Position numbers and translations under genes: made by a program. Shown piece after piece: positions 1 through 10,197 of a stretch of DNA of 64,000 nucleotides. Positions within the stretch are counted from its first letter, which is position 1, and each line of letters starts with the position of its first letter. The notes under the pieces are model-generated. The model was given only the letters and a program-made list of their open reading frames with translations. It ran no database searches and was not told the origin of the DNA. Where the stretch lies: positions 443,001 to 507,000 of the forward strand of contig JAMPIV010015284.1 in NCBI GenBank assembly GCA_024509875.1. The letters run 5' to 3'. The stretch comes from Oreohelix idahoensis (taxonomy: Eukaryota > Mollusca > Gastropoda > Stylommatophora > Oreohelicidae).

Positions 1-2
1 GG

Positions 3-1124
3 CGTCCAAGAGCAGTACGGAAGACAAGACTGGAAGAGATAAGTACAGTACACGAAAAGTACCAGCTTGACATAGAATCAGAATTCGATTCGTCAAGTGG
101 GGAGGAGGATAGAGTTATGCACTCCGACGAATATGGATACAGGTCGGACGAGCTCGAGCATATAACGGACGACGAAGGCCGTAGAATTTATTGGCCGAAA
201 AATGAGAAAAGTGATCCTGGATGTATAAATCAGATAAAGGAGAGTACCAAAATAATTGAACCAAGTGTACATGAGATAAGGAAGGAAATAAAGGGTACCT
301 TAAAAGAAGCCGATCTTAACACCTTGACGACAAGGAAGGCCCGAAAATTGCTGGAAGGAAAGTTTGATACAGACTTATCAAAAAGGCAAAAAGAAGTTCA
401 TAACCTTGTGATCGAAATCATGGATGAAGAAACAGATATGGAAGACACAGATAATGAGGATTACAAAGAAGAGTATAGATTGACCAGGAGAAAAAGTCGA
501 CAGACAGTTAATGAAGCAGAATATAGCAGTAGACGGAGCTGGTCTTCAGAATCAGTGTCGACGGAATCAGACAGTGTAGTGTCTGAGGACAGTGACGGTA
601 GTCACAGACACAAAAGCACTTTTAGAAGAGAAGAGAGTAGTACAGGAAGTAAGGAAGAAGGGAGTAAATGTGGAGATAGTAGTAGAGAAAGGGAGTTTCC
701 AATATACAATCTGGAGAAAATAATAGCGGACAATGCAGAAATGTGGATGCGACATGCAGAAACAATCAGGCAGACTGCATGGAGGGAGGCGGATAAACGA
801 TGGAAAGAGGAGCTTGGATGTATAAATCAGATAAAGACGAAGGAAATTACCAAAATAGTTGAACCAAGCATGGATGAGTTGAAAAATGTAATAGAAGCCA
901 CCATAAAGCGGCCTGATTTAAACTTCTCAAGAAGCATGGTGTGGAGAGTGTTAGAGGAAAAGTATCATACAAACTTTCCAGAAACAAGAATTGAAATAGA
1001 TATGGTTCTGACGAAAATGATAGATGACGCAAACATGAAAAGGTGGACAGGAAAGACAGAGCAGACAAATCGTGATCGAGGTCAGAAGAAAAATAAAATA
1101 AAAAGAAAATATAGATACTGCTAA
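3..1124 (+). CDS. Unknown protein with two DEK_C-like domains (5' end outside window)
   Basis: The frame is open to the window edge; the first ATG inside is at 117 (335 aa from there), but the 38 codons before it are also open and acidic (Ser/Glu/Asp), so the protein probably begins upstream. Counting from that Met, residues ~50-105 resemble the DEK C-terminal domain (short helices with EADLNTLT and ARKLLEGKF motifs), and ~251-303 hold a second, more divergent copy (RPDLN, VLEEKYHTNF). Both are introduced by the same CINQIK peptide, and the DNA before each (near 218 and 815) is nearly identical, so the second arose by internal duplication. A Ser/Glu/Asp/Arg-rich linker lies between, and the tail is Lys/Arg-rich. 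DEK_C domains bind DNA or chromatin in known proteins; that role here is inference. It may be a host gene or an ORF of an unrecognised transposon. Confidence 0.55.
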   Translation, partial: RPRAVRKTRLEEISTVHEKYQLDIESEFDSSSGEEDRVMHSDEYGYRSDELEHITDDEGRRIYWPKNEKSDPGCINQIKESTKIIEPSVHEIRKEIKGTLKEADLNTLTTRKARKLLEGKFDTDLSKRQKEVHNLVIEIMDEETDMEDTDNEDYKEEYRLTRRKSRQTVNEAEYSSRRSWSSESVSTESDSVVSEDSDGSHRHKSTFRREESSTGSKEEGSKCGDSSREREFPIYNLEKIIADNAEMWMRHAETIRQTAWREADKRWKEELGCINQIKTKEITKIVEPSMDELKNVIEATIKRPDLNFSRSMVWRVLEEKYHTNFPETRIEIDMVLTKMIDDANMKRWTGKTEQTNRDRGQKKNKIKRKYRYC

Positions 1125-1607
1125 ACTCATTTCGTTGGAAAGGCATAGGGGACAAGGAAGTCACTATAGCGAAAATAGTGGAGTTTATGAGTAAGTGAAG
1201 TAGAGGTGGAGATGAGGGATAAAAGGTCATGAAAAATGACGAGGATATTAGGTGAGAAGAAGAAGAGCCATAAGAGATAGCGAAATTAAGAGTGAGTAAT
1301 TGAGATTTTGGACGGGGAGTATTAAGGGCCATGGGAGATGGCAAAAACAAGAGAATCGCTTGGATAAATAAGTATGGGAAAATTGAGAGTCACAGAGAAG
1401 TGACGGGAGTATTGAGAAGCCACAGGAAGGATGGCACAGACATATAGAAGAGATAGTTCTAGAAGGAACTTAGGTAGAAGTGAGAAGCCATGGAGTAAAT
1501 GGAAAAGAGAGATTTTTGCGGCAGTGGCCGAGTCTTATGAAAATTTTGGGGAGAAATCATATTTTTTTCTCCATAATACACGAAGAGAAGAGAATTGTGT
1601 TGAGAAC
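1125..1607. other. Purine-rich noncoding stretch after the DEK-like ORF
   Basis: The plus strand is strongly A/G-biased, with scattered short phrases such as AGTGAGAAGCCA and GAGAGTCACAGAGAAG. No open frame of convincing composition is present. The same bias resumes after element A at about 11,960, so this is probably one transcribed or repeat unit interrupted by A. Confidence 0.4.
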
Positions 1608-1760
1608 GTTCCAGGGAGGGAACGAAAAACATATAAAAACGTTAAGTGCGGCGTTTGCCAGACTACAAATGTGAGTCTATAGGGGGTAACCCTCACCGAA
1701 CATATACAGTAGAAATTTACACATGGGGAGACAGTGTTGTGGAGAAGGAAAAAAAAGGAG
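1608..1760 (+). repeat. ~150-bp direct repeat, left copy flanking element A
   Basis: This segment begins GTTCCAGGGAGGGAACG and recurs at 11,815-11,963 with only scattered differences. It contains a near-palindrome, GGGTAACCC inside GAGGGTAACCCTC in the right copy. Both copies lie outside the LTRs and outside the 5-bp target duplication, so the tandem pair existed before element A inserted between them. Confidence 0.75.
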
Positions 1761-1763
1761 ATA
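1759..1763. repeat. Target site duplication of element A, left (AGATA)
   Basis: AGATA directly precedes the 5' LTR and recurs at 11,798-11,802 directly after the 3' LTR. Five bases is the usual duplication length for Ty3/gypsy integrases. Confidence 0.93.
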
Positions 1764-2532
1764 TGTTGCGTGCATATTTTGACGCACATATTACAAAAAT
1801 CGATATGGCTATTTAATATGGAAAAGATATAGACATTCATTCATTTGTGTATGAAAATGCTGTCTATGGTAAAGCTAGATAATTCATGATTGATTTACAC
1901 TTTTGATTATAGGAGTAATCGTTCTTGATATTGATTCGGCGCATGGATATGGCACTCATGTCCGTACTTATTTGTTCGGGCCAGAAAATAGATTAATTTG
2001 CTTATTTTGTTTATGGCCTGAATTCATATGTATTACATATTATTAGTACGAGTAGAATCAGTCCTATATTGTATATTTTGGATTGGTAGGCAGGACTATA
2101 TTCTTGTTATGCCGCTCTAGCGGAAGTATGAGTTGTCTTGACAAGTCGTGATGAGTTCCGATGTACCGTTTACAATGGCGGGTTACGCATTTTCAAGGGC
2201 TGGTACATTCTTAAGTAAAAATGATTTATGAAGTGGTTTTTCTTCTGTAGGAGATTGTGTCTCTACTAGAGTTTGTGTTAGAGACTCTCCTAATGTACGG
2301 TATCATGTATGATTCGGACTCCAGGTAATGCCAGACCCTATTTTTGATGATCTCATGTCGGTTAGACCTAGCTGGAATATTATGCTTCGCAACGCTAGGG
2401 TCATGTTTGTATCGACGAAGATGACGGGCTTCCATACAGCAGTTATGTCTACGTGAAGTAACTGGATTACTGTAGAACTGTATGGAGAAACTTTAGGAAA
2501 TTATTCATATGCATTTCAAATTAACTTTGGCT

Positions 2533-2540
2533 TATATATA
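2533..2540 (+). promoter_or_regulatory. Putative TATA box in 5' LTR of A
   Basis: TATATATA sits in the context GGCTTATATATACCC about 770 bp into the LTR and 400 bp before AATAAA, the expected spacing for an LTR promoter. The second copy is at 10,967-10,974. Confidence 0.45.
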
Positions 2541-2937
2541 CCCTCCTATGAGTGAGTGAGCGACAACTCAGGAAGGCGGCCATGTTACATTCCTGTCATC
2601 ATATTTTTGAATCACTGTCCAGAGAACGGGGCGTGTATCTTACTATTCGGACAGTGGCAAGGAGATCTCAATTTTGATAGAAACCCCTTATCGTGGTTTC
2701 ATAATATGATATAAACTGTGAACATAAAGCAACTTTAGTTACTTACCGATCCGCCTTCACTGACGCGTTTAGTCAGATAGGGGATGCGGCCATAATGTAT
2801 GATAACATTGGAAGCTATTGATGTACTACCCATGATATATGAATGTGTCATGACATGGGATCTACTATGTATGCCTGCAAATTGATGTGTCATCATATAC
2901 CCATGATTTACTCGTTATGTCCCAGTGTGTGCGTCTA

Positions 2938-2943
2938 AATAAA
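2938..2943 (+). terminator. Putative polyadenylation signal in LTR of A
   Basis: AATAAA occurs in the sense direction downstream of the TATA box and is followed by a GT-rich stretch. The copy in the 3' LTR, at 11,373-11,378, would end the genomic transcript. Confidence 0.45.
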
Positions 2944-3362
2944 CTGTGTAAAAAAGATTCCAGCAGTCTGCATTGGTGCCTTGTAGACACAAGTGAATGA
3001 GTGCTTAGATTGGTCAGAACACGAACAGTCCACCATTCGCGTTAATCACACTCTACACTTCCATTCCATATATACACCATCCTGCGTCGGTTGAATTGAC
3101 CAAGTTTAGGGCCTGCTTCCCCTGGAGCCTTAGAGGGAAACTACTGCTTACAGCTGCCTTTGCCTTCCCTAACTCAGGACTAGGGTGAGTTACCCATTTA
3201 CAGCTGGGTAGACTGGAGCATGCCTGATCTCAACAACTCGGTACACTACAATGGACATATACCGTAGTGGCACCACAAACAACATGCTACAGTGATTGAT
3301 AGTGGAGCTTTACCGAAGAAAGAGAACACACTTTACACCACACTTTACATTGACACTTTACA

Positions 3363-4659
3363 GTGGTGGGCCAGATTCCTGGGTCCAGCCTACACAGTCT
3401 TGTTGTGTTGAGAATCACATTTTACAGTTGCAAGAACATTTGTTTGACCACATCAACACCAGTAGGACAGCTATACAATCAATGTCAGCTTGACCTGTTC
3501 TGACAAGTGTAGCAATATCTGGGTCAGCACTTGTTGACATTTGGCACAGTACAGTCAGTGTTCTAAACTAGTGATTGTTTATCCTGCTGAAATAGAAGAG
3601 CAATGTTGAACATAAAGTGCAAATTTCATCGTTGGATCTTCTAATGTGCTCAAAAAAATTGAACAGTGTAACAGTTAGAAAGCAAATCTATTACTCAATA
3701 AAGTGGTAGTCTAATTTGTTAAAACTGAGCATACAGTACAATACACTGCAACTACAATACACTGCAACTGCAACACATTTCAGTATATAATGTACACATT
3801 TATGATTTATATGTATTTATGTTTATATATTATTTGTTTATATGTGTGATTGTTATGTGTTAGCGGGCCTGGATGGGAGGTGACTAGAACAGGAAATACC
3901 AAGTGATATTGGTCTTGTTCTGGCATTCTATAGGGAGCAATTTCTTAATTGAAATTTGCATGCAACATTGTTTGCAAATAATTGTTAGCTGTGACGACTG
4001 TCTTCATATTTGTATTTGTAATATTTTTCTGTTCTTTATTTTTGTTTGATTTGTTTGTATAATTGTAGGTCTCATCTTTCCTTTCATTTCAGTTCTTTAC
4101 ACCCTTATGTTTATACACTGTGGCGTTATTTGTCTTGTTATCTTATTGCAGTTATCATCACAGATTCTGTGATCATTTTTTTCATTTCTCCTATTTAATT
4201 TAATTTGATCTCTGCAAATGTTTTCAGATTGTCTTTTCTTGTTTGTCCTTTGTAATGTCTTTAGTTGACATATGACATAGGAGGTATAGTTGAATACACT
4301 TATATTATAGTACAGATCAGTACTTTATGATTATTATTGTTATAAAACAAAGTGTACAAGACCTTTGTAAGGCTTGTCTCCCAAAGTGATTGGTATAGGA
4401 AATATTATTTTCCACAGGTACTCAAGTGACCATTGATTACATTAAGGTATACAAGACCTTTGTAAGGCTTGTCTCCCACAGTATTTGAGATATACAGTTA
4501 TTGTTTTCCACAGGTACTCAAGTTATCATTGGTTATTATAAACAAAATAACCATACAAGTTTTTCACTAAGACTAAGTCTATGGTATAGACTTGTCTCCC
4601 ATTAAAGTGAAATAAGGTAATTTATTTACTTTTTCAGGTTTCTGATTTAAGAAGACAAG
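3363..4659 (+). other. Leader of element A with three imperfect tandem repeats
   Basis: The 1.3-kb leader has no long ORF. From 4,353 to about 4,640 it holds three ~90-105-bp units (starting 4,353, 4,447 and 4,552). Each has a TACAAG...CTTGTCTCCCA part followed by a pyrimidine tract ending CAGGT. The first two read TTTTCCACAGGTACTCAAG, which resembles a splice acceptor followed by a donor. The third ends just before the gag ATG. Confidence 0.6.
3364..3381 (+). other. Putative primer binding site of element A
   Basis: TGGTGGGCCAG starts two bases after the LTR end; TGG pairs with a tRNA 3' CCA. The same core follows the LTRs of F (TGGTGGCCAG at 62,590-62,581, minus) and E (TGGTAGGCCAG at 55,932-55,922, minus), which supports function. 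The primer tRNA was not identified. Confidence 0.55.
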
Positions 4660-7552
4660 ATGTCTACATTAGATTACTTTATTGCACAAGGAAAATCTCT
4701 TGATAAGACTGGAAAAGAGTTAGAAGAATGGGCAACTGCTCAATTTGCTTTTGCATTAAAGTCAGAAGTACTGAAAGCAGAAGTTGAACAAAAGAAGATA
4801 GATGCTGAGAATTTCAGATTGCAGATGCAAGCTGAGGAAAGAAAAGCTGCGGCTGAGGAGAGAAAACTTCAAATAGAAGAAAAAAAATTAGAAGCTGCTG
4901 CTGAAGAGAGAAAAGCTGCTGCTGCTGCTGCTGAAGAGAAAAAAGCTGCTGCTGAAGAGAGAAAAGCTGCTGCTGCTGCTGAAGACAGAAAAGCTGCTGC
5001 TGCTGCTGAAGAGAGAAAAGCTCTGGCTGAAGAAAAAAGATTAGAAAAAGAAGCTGATACTGCTGCTGAACTAAAGAAATTGCAGATGCAAGTGGAGGAA
5101 AGGAGATTTGATGCAGAACAGAAGAAATTAGAAGATGCTGCTGCAGCTGAACAGAAAAAATTAGAAGTTGCTGCAGAACAGAAAAAATTAGAAGTTGCTG
5201 CAGAACAGAAGAAATTAGAAGCTGCTGCAGAACAGAACAAATTAGAAGCGGCTGCAGAACAGAAAAGATTAGATAGAGAAGCTGAAGAGAGAAAAGCAAT
5301 AAGAGAACATGAATTTGAGTTAGAGAAATTAAAATTGACAAGTATGAGTAATGTTAATCAGGCATCTAGTGGTAATGGTAAACCCTTTGTGTACAAGGTC
5401 AAGGTACCAGCGTTCAACCCTACCAGTGATGACATAACATTTTGGCTTTCTAGATTTGAACGTGCTTGTCGAGCTCATAATGTTGACAAATCACAGTATG
5501 TGAATCAGTTGTCTGAAAATCTAAAAGGGGAATCTCTGAGTAAGTTATATTTCGTTGAAGAGGCCGACAAGGATAATTATGATGCTATTAGGGCAGCTCT
5601 GATAAAGAAATATCAGCTGCCTGAGGAAGGTTATCGTCTTTTGTTTAAAACAATGAGACCTGAGGTAGGTATAGAATTCTCAGAATTCATCTCAAAAGCA
5701 CGAATTACACTTTCACGATGGATTGAATTATCCAAAATAGAGAAAACATTTGATGGTCTTACGGATTTATTGCTAAGAGACAAGGTCATGTCTTCGGTAA
5801 ATAAATCATTCCTAGAGTTCTTACATGAGCGTAAACCTAGTACATTAAAGCAAATGGAAGAATATTGTGACCAGTATGCCACGGCACACCCTGACATGAT
5901 TCTTAGTAACTCTAACATTAAAGAGAGTATGCCAGTTGCTTCGGCAACAGAATATAATCAGAATTACTCACACAAATTCCAAGGAGCTAAAAATAAATTT
6001 GATAAAAAGGTTAATTGGAATAAGTATCAAAACCAAGATAACCACTCAAATCAGGGTTCTTCTTCGAAGAACTGGAATCGGGCTGATAGTCCTCGACACG
6101 CGAGGGGTACCCATAATTTTAGAAATTCTCGAAAAGGGAGTAGCTATAGGAACTACCCAAGTGCTTCATGGAGACATAAAAACCAACATTACAGGGATAC
6201 TCAGTATAATGAGCGTGATGATTATGATCATGAATATTATGATTCAAACCCAAATAGGGGTTATAACAGAGGAAATAATAATTATAGAGACAATTATAAC
6301 CGAGGTAGATCACAACACAAAAGACATGGTAAATCTTATTACCAGGCTAACTCTGCACAACAGGAGTTCCACGACGCCGGTAATCAGAATAAAGATAAAA
6401 AAGACTCCAATAGTGTAGCAAATTCCGCTTTCGATTTTGCTAGAGCATCTCAGTGTTCGCAATGCAAAACATTATTCGATCCAACCACAGTTTCTACTTT
6501 AAGCTGCGGTCACCCGCTTCCCGCTCTCCCTGCGTCAATCGCGCATAATGGAAGGGGTGCTCTTGTTTTCAATAGAGGCTTAATAGATGGTACTCCGGTA
6601 TCAATTCTTTCCGATTCGGGGTGCACTACCATCAGAGTGAGGCAATCACTCGTAAATCCTTCTCGAGCTACAGGCAATGTAGTCAAATGTGTAACATTTG
6701 GTGGCACATTGGAGAAGTACTCCACTGCCATTATCAATATTGCTACGCCTTTCTTTACAGGAGAGGTGCAAGCATGTCTCTTGCCGAAACCGATCGCTGA
6801 TCTTATCATCGGTCGCATTCATGGAGTGAAAGAATGCACTCCACAGCAAATTTCTAATTGGGAAAATGTTAATATGCAATCTGCTAATGCAGTAATCACT
6901 AGGGCTCAAGCTCTTAATATGCCGCAATCTTCACATTCTGAAGATAATGATGCGCAGATCCAAGATGATCCCTTGGAGATTTCCCATGATTCCTTTATAA
7001 AACAGCAGGAAGATGATCCTACTCTAAAGAAATTCTTTACTCTGGCAACAAAAGGTGATCCGAAAAAGAAATCAAATCGCAAATCTTGGATTACGATGAA
7101 GAATGGTGTACTTGTACGTATGGTACAAGACTCCGCTAAGTCCATTCATTCTCAAATCCTTGTGCCTAAAAATATGAGAGTTAAAATCTTACAGCACGCT
7201 CATGATTTGCAGTGTGCTGGACATATGGGTTTTTCCCGTACTAAAACTAGAGTTCTTGAATCTTTCTTTTGGTCTGCTGTGAATAAGGACATACGAATCT
7301 ATTGTCGATCTTGTAAAGTATGTCAAGAGATTAAATCCAGAGGTCCACGCCATGATGCACCTATTCAGGCTGCAGACATTCCCATTCGACCATTTCAAAA
7401 AATGGCGATAGACATCATTGGTCCATTTAAGATAAAGTCTGCTAGAGGACACCAATTTATTTTGACGTGTGTTGATATGTGCACACGTTGGCCGGAGGCT
7501 GTTCCTCTAAAGAGCATAACTACTGCTGATGTCGCAGATGCTCTTTGGTTAA

Positions 7553-7561
7553 TATTTTTCT
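7553..7561 (+). other. Frameshift inside the integrase core of A
   Basis: Upstream codons begin at 7,558 and downstream homologous codons at 7,559, around a T-run (TATTTTTCTC). The upstream frame runs on for about 30 unrelated residues to a stop. The break lies between the first and second catalytic Asp, where programmed shifting is not known in this group, so mutation is the simplest reading. Confidence 0.8.
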
Positions 7562-8116
7562 CGTCTGGGATTTCCAGCAGAAATATTATCCGACCATGGT
7601 ACCCAACTCATATCGGATACCATGTCTCAAGTAATGTCGACTCTTAAGATAGAGAGATCGCTGAGTAGTATTTATCATCCTATGTCCAATGGGATGGTGG
7701 AACGTCTGAATAGAACTCTGAAAAACCTACTAGGTAAGATAACAGAAGATCATCCTCAGGATTGGGATAGGGTTTTACCCGCGGCTCTCTTTGCATATAG
7801 AGAGGTCGCCAACGAACATACAGGATTTTCTCCCTTTGAACTTGTCTTTGGCGCGAAACCGCGAGGTCCTATGTCCTTACTTCATGATCTTATAACTGCT
7901 GATAATATTGTCGATGACACAAAATCCTCTTATGAATATGTCATCGCACTTAGACACAAGATTATTGAAGCATGCAAATTGGCAACTGCTTCTTCTGAAT
8001 TTACGAAACAGAAGGCAAGGGAATTTGCCAATAAAAAGAGATGCTTGCGACAACTTTGTCCAGGTGACAAAGCATTTGTCTTGCTACCTTGTAGGGAAAA
8101 TAGACTTCTTATTTCT

Positions 8117-8119
8117 TAG
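8117..8119 (+). other. In-frame TAG in pol of A
   Basis: The reading frame continues on both sides with clear homology to E-, F- and C-type pol. F and C have Trp at the corresponding place, so a TGG to TAG change is likely. It lies at the start of the integrase GPY/F module. Confidence 0.8.
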
Positions 8120-9793
8120 AAAGGTCCGTACGATATAATATCAAAAGTTTCCGATGTTGACTATATCGTCGATATTGACGGGAAGCGTAAAACCTTCCAC
8201 ATCAACATGCTCACGGAATTCCATGAACGTCCGGATTATTTACAACCTGTTTTCCAGGCAACGGACGATTTTCCAGTCCAACATGGACAGTACTCATCTC
8301 TGTCAGTAATACAGGATGAGGAAACGAGTTTCTCGGATGTAAATTTACCTTTTCCAATGATTCCTCTTCACTCTAATGAATCATGGAAAGATGTTGCAAT
8401 TTCTCCAGAATTATCTCCAGGACAGCAGAAACAAGTTTCTACTATGTTAGAACAATTTCAGGATGTCCTTACTGACATTCCTGGTCAAACTGATGTCATT
8501 CAACATGACATTATTCTTACTGACCATAGTCCTATAAGAGTCAGACCGTATCCTATCCCGATACATTTTCAAGCACAGGTAGAGAAAGAGTTGGATGAGA
8601 TGATAGAGTTAAAAATTATTGAACCATCCACATCAGCATATTCTTCGCCGATGGTTATTGTACGAAAAAAAGACAATAACATACGTCTTTGCGTGGATTA
8701 TTGCAAATTGAACCAAGTGACGAAAGTTGATGCTGAACCTATGCCTTTACTAGAAGAGCTACTTACGAGACTATCGAATTCTCATTTCTTTACTAAACTC
8801 GATTTGTCTAAGGAATATTGGCAAGTTCCATTATCCGAACACGCCAAACCGTTTACTGCTTTTTCGACGCCTAGGGGTCTATTCCAATGGAATTTCATGC
8901 CTTTCGGTCTTATGAACGCCCCTGCAACATTCGTACGCATGATGCGTCGAATCCTATCTCATTGCTCAGATGTCATTGCGTATCTTGATGACATCTTTCT
9001 TTTCAGTGATACTTGGAACGATCACTATAATGGGATAAATGAACTATTGTCTATCTTACGCGAGCATAACCTGACAGCGAAACCATCGAAAGCATGTATT
9101 GGTTTTAGCCAAATATCTTTCTTAGGAAACCGTGTTGGTCATGGGTTCCTAAAAACAGAAGACCATAATACAAGTAAGATACTTAACATTTCTATTCCTA
9201 AGACTAAAAAGCAAGTGCGAAGTCTCTTAGGTCTAATACAATTTTATGGACGATTCATTCCGAATCTGTCCTCCATTATGTCACCTCTTTCTTCCTTGCT
9301 AAAGAAAGGGTCTCCTAATGTAGTCCATTGGACTCAAGAATGTCAATCCTCTTTGGATAAGGTTAAAACTATGTTTTCTTCTTCACCTATCCTAATATTG
9401 CCTTCTAAGGATAAGACATTTATTCTTCGTAGTGACGCTCCATCCACCGGGATTGGAGCAGCACTAATGCAAGAGTACTCTGGAACTCTGCATCCTGTGA
9501 TGTATATTTCTCGGAAATTAAATGCCGCAGAGAAGAATTACTCGGTCCTAGACCGTGAATTATTGGCTATGGTGTGGTCAATCTTTAAATTGCAAAGATT
9601 TCTTCTTGGCGCGCATTTCATCGTGGAAACTGACCAGAAAGCTCTTACGGCTATTCAGAGTAAAAATCTGAAGAGCGCGAGATCAACGCGATACGCGATT
9701 GCTCTGCAGCCATTTCATTTTTCGGTGCGAGCTATCCGTGGGTCAGAAAATGTGATGGCAGATATTTTGTCTAGATGCCCACATGATTCATAA

Positions 9794-10197
9794 CTGTTAT
9801 ACAACTTTGATACAGTTGTTCCTATGTTGAAATGTGTACACATATGGAATATATCATATATTGATTGTAACACTACTTAGCGGTTCATTGATGTTTATTC
9901 ACCGCTGATCTTTCAATGTTTTTTCGTCTTTGATGATCATGATGTTAAGATATCTTAGATGAAATTTATGTATAAACTAATGTAGAAATTGTGTCATTGC
10001 TAATATTGAAGTATGCGTTGGTGACACCTCTCTGGAAATATTTATACTTAGAGAAGTATTTTCTCTAAGGTCATAAAACTTATGCTTATCATCTGCGCAT
10101 TGTTATTGGTGCGTTGTGAGCCTATTGTATGTTGCTCCTGGATGTATTTAAAAAAAAAAAAAAGTACCATTTTTTTTTCCCGAGGGGTGTGGTAATC
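9794..10197 (+). other. 3' untranslated segment and polypurine tract of A
   Basis: About 400 bp without an ORF separates RNase H from the 3' LTR, so there is no envelope gene. A poly(A) and poly(T) pair lies near 10,151-10,178. The purine-rich CGAGGGGTGTGGTAATC (10,181-10,197) just before the LTR is the likely plus-strand primer. Confidence 0.6.

Larger units (their letters stand above)
1764..3362 (+). repeat. 5' LTR of element A (1,599 bp)
   Basis: It is nearly identical to 10,198-11,797, with TG...CA ends. A TATATATA box at 2,533 and AATAAA at 2,938 suggest U3 to about 2,560, R to about 2,960, and U5 for the rest; that partition is inference. The LTR contains a 69-codon antisense ORF (2,226-2,435) that recurs in the other LTR only because the two are copies. 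Confidence 0.95.
4660..9793 (+). pseudogene. gag-pol of element A (one frameshift, one nonsense codon)
   Basis: ATG at 4,660 (A at -3) opens a 995-codon frame. Residues ~1-35 carry the MSTLDYFIAQGK start shared with E; ~36-225 form an Ala/Glu/Lys coiled coil; ~240-440 are capsid-like; ~440-590 are Asn/Arg-rich; CSQC...CGH follows near 600-620; the protease DSG is near 650. The integrase HHCC finger spans ~845-888 and the first catalytic Asp is near 917. A one-base loss at 7,553-7,561 breaks the frame. Integrase resumes in the next frame (SDHG, then NGMVERLN), followed by TAG at 8,117-8,119 in place of the Trp before the KGPY module. RT (YLDD near 8,980) and RNase H then run to 9,793. Apart from these two lesions pol looks complete. 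Confidence 0.9.

Noticed and set aside
4814..5341. Leu/Phe/Gln-rich and Cys/Ser-rich ORFs opposite the gag coiled coils (also at 25.0-25.3, 40.4-40.8, 55.1-55.6 and 61.2-61.7 kb)
   Set aside because: They are antisense shadows of coiled-coil codons (GAA, AAA, GCT) and occur wherever such repeats are.
7553..7561. Programmed -1 frameshift in A
   Set aside because: The site is inside the integrase core, the heptamer does not fit the X XXY YYZ pattern, F breaks elsewhere, and C needs no shift.
9794..10197. Envelope gene in A (retrovirus-like status)
   Set aside because: Only 400 bp without an ORF lies between RNase H and the LTR. C and B have even less, so none is enveloped.
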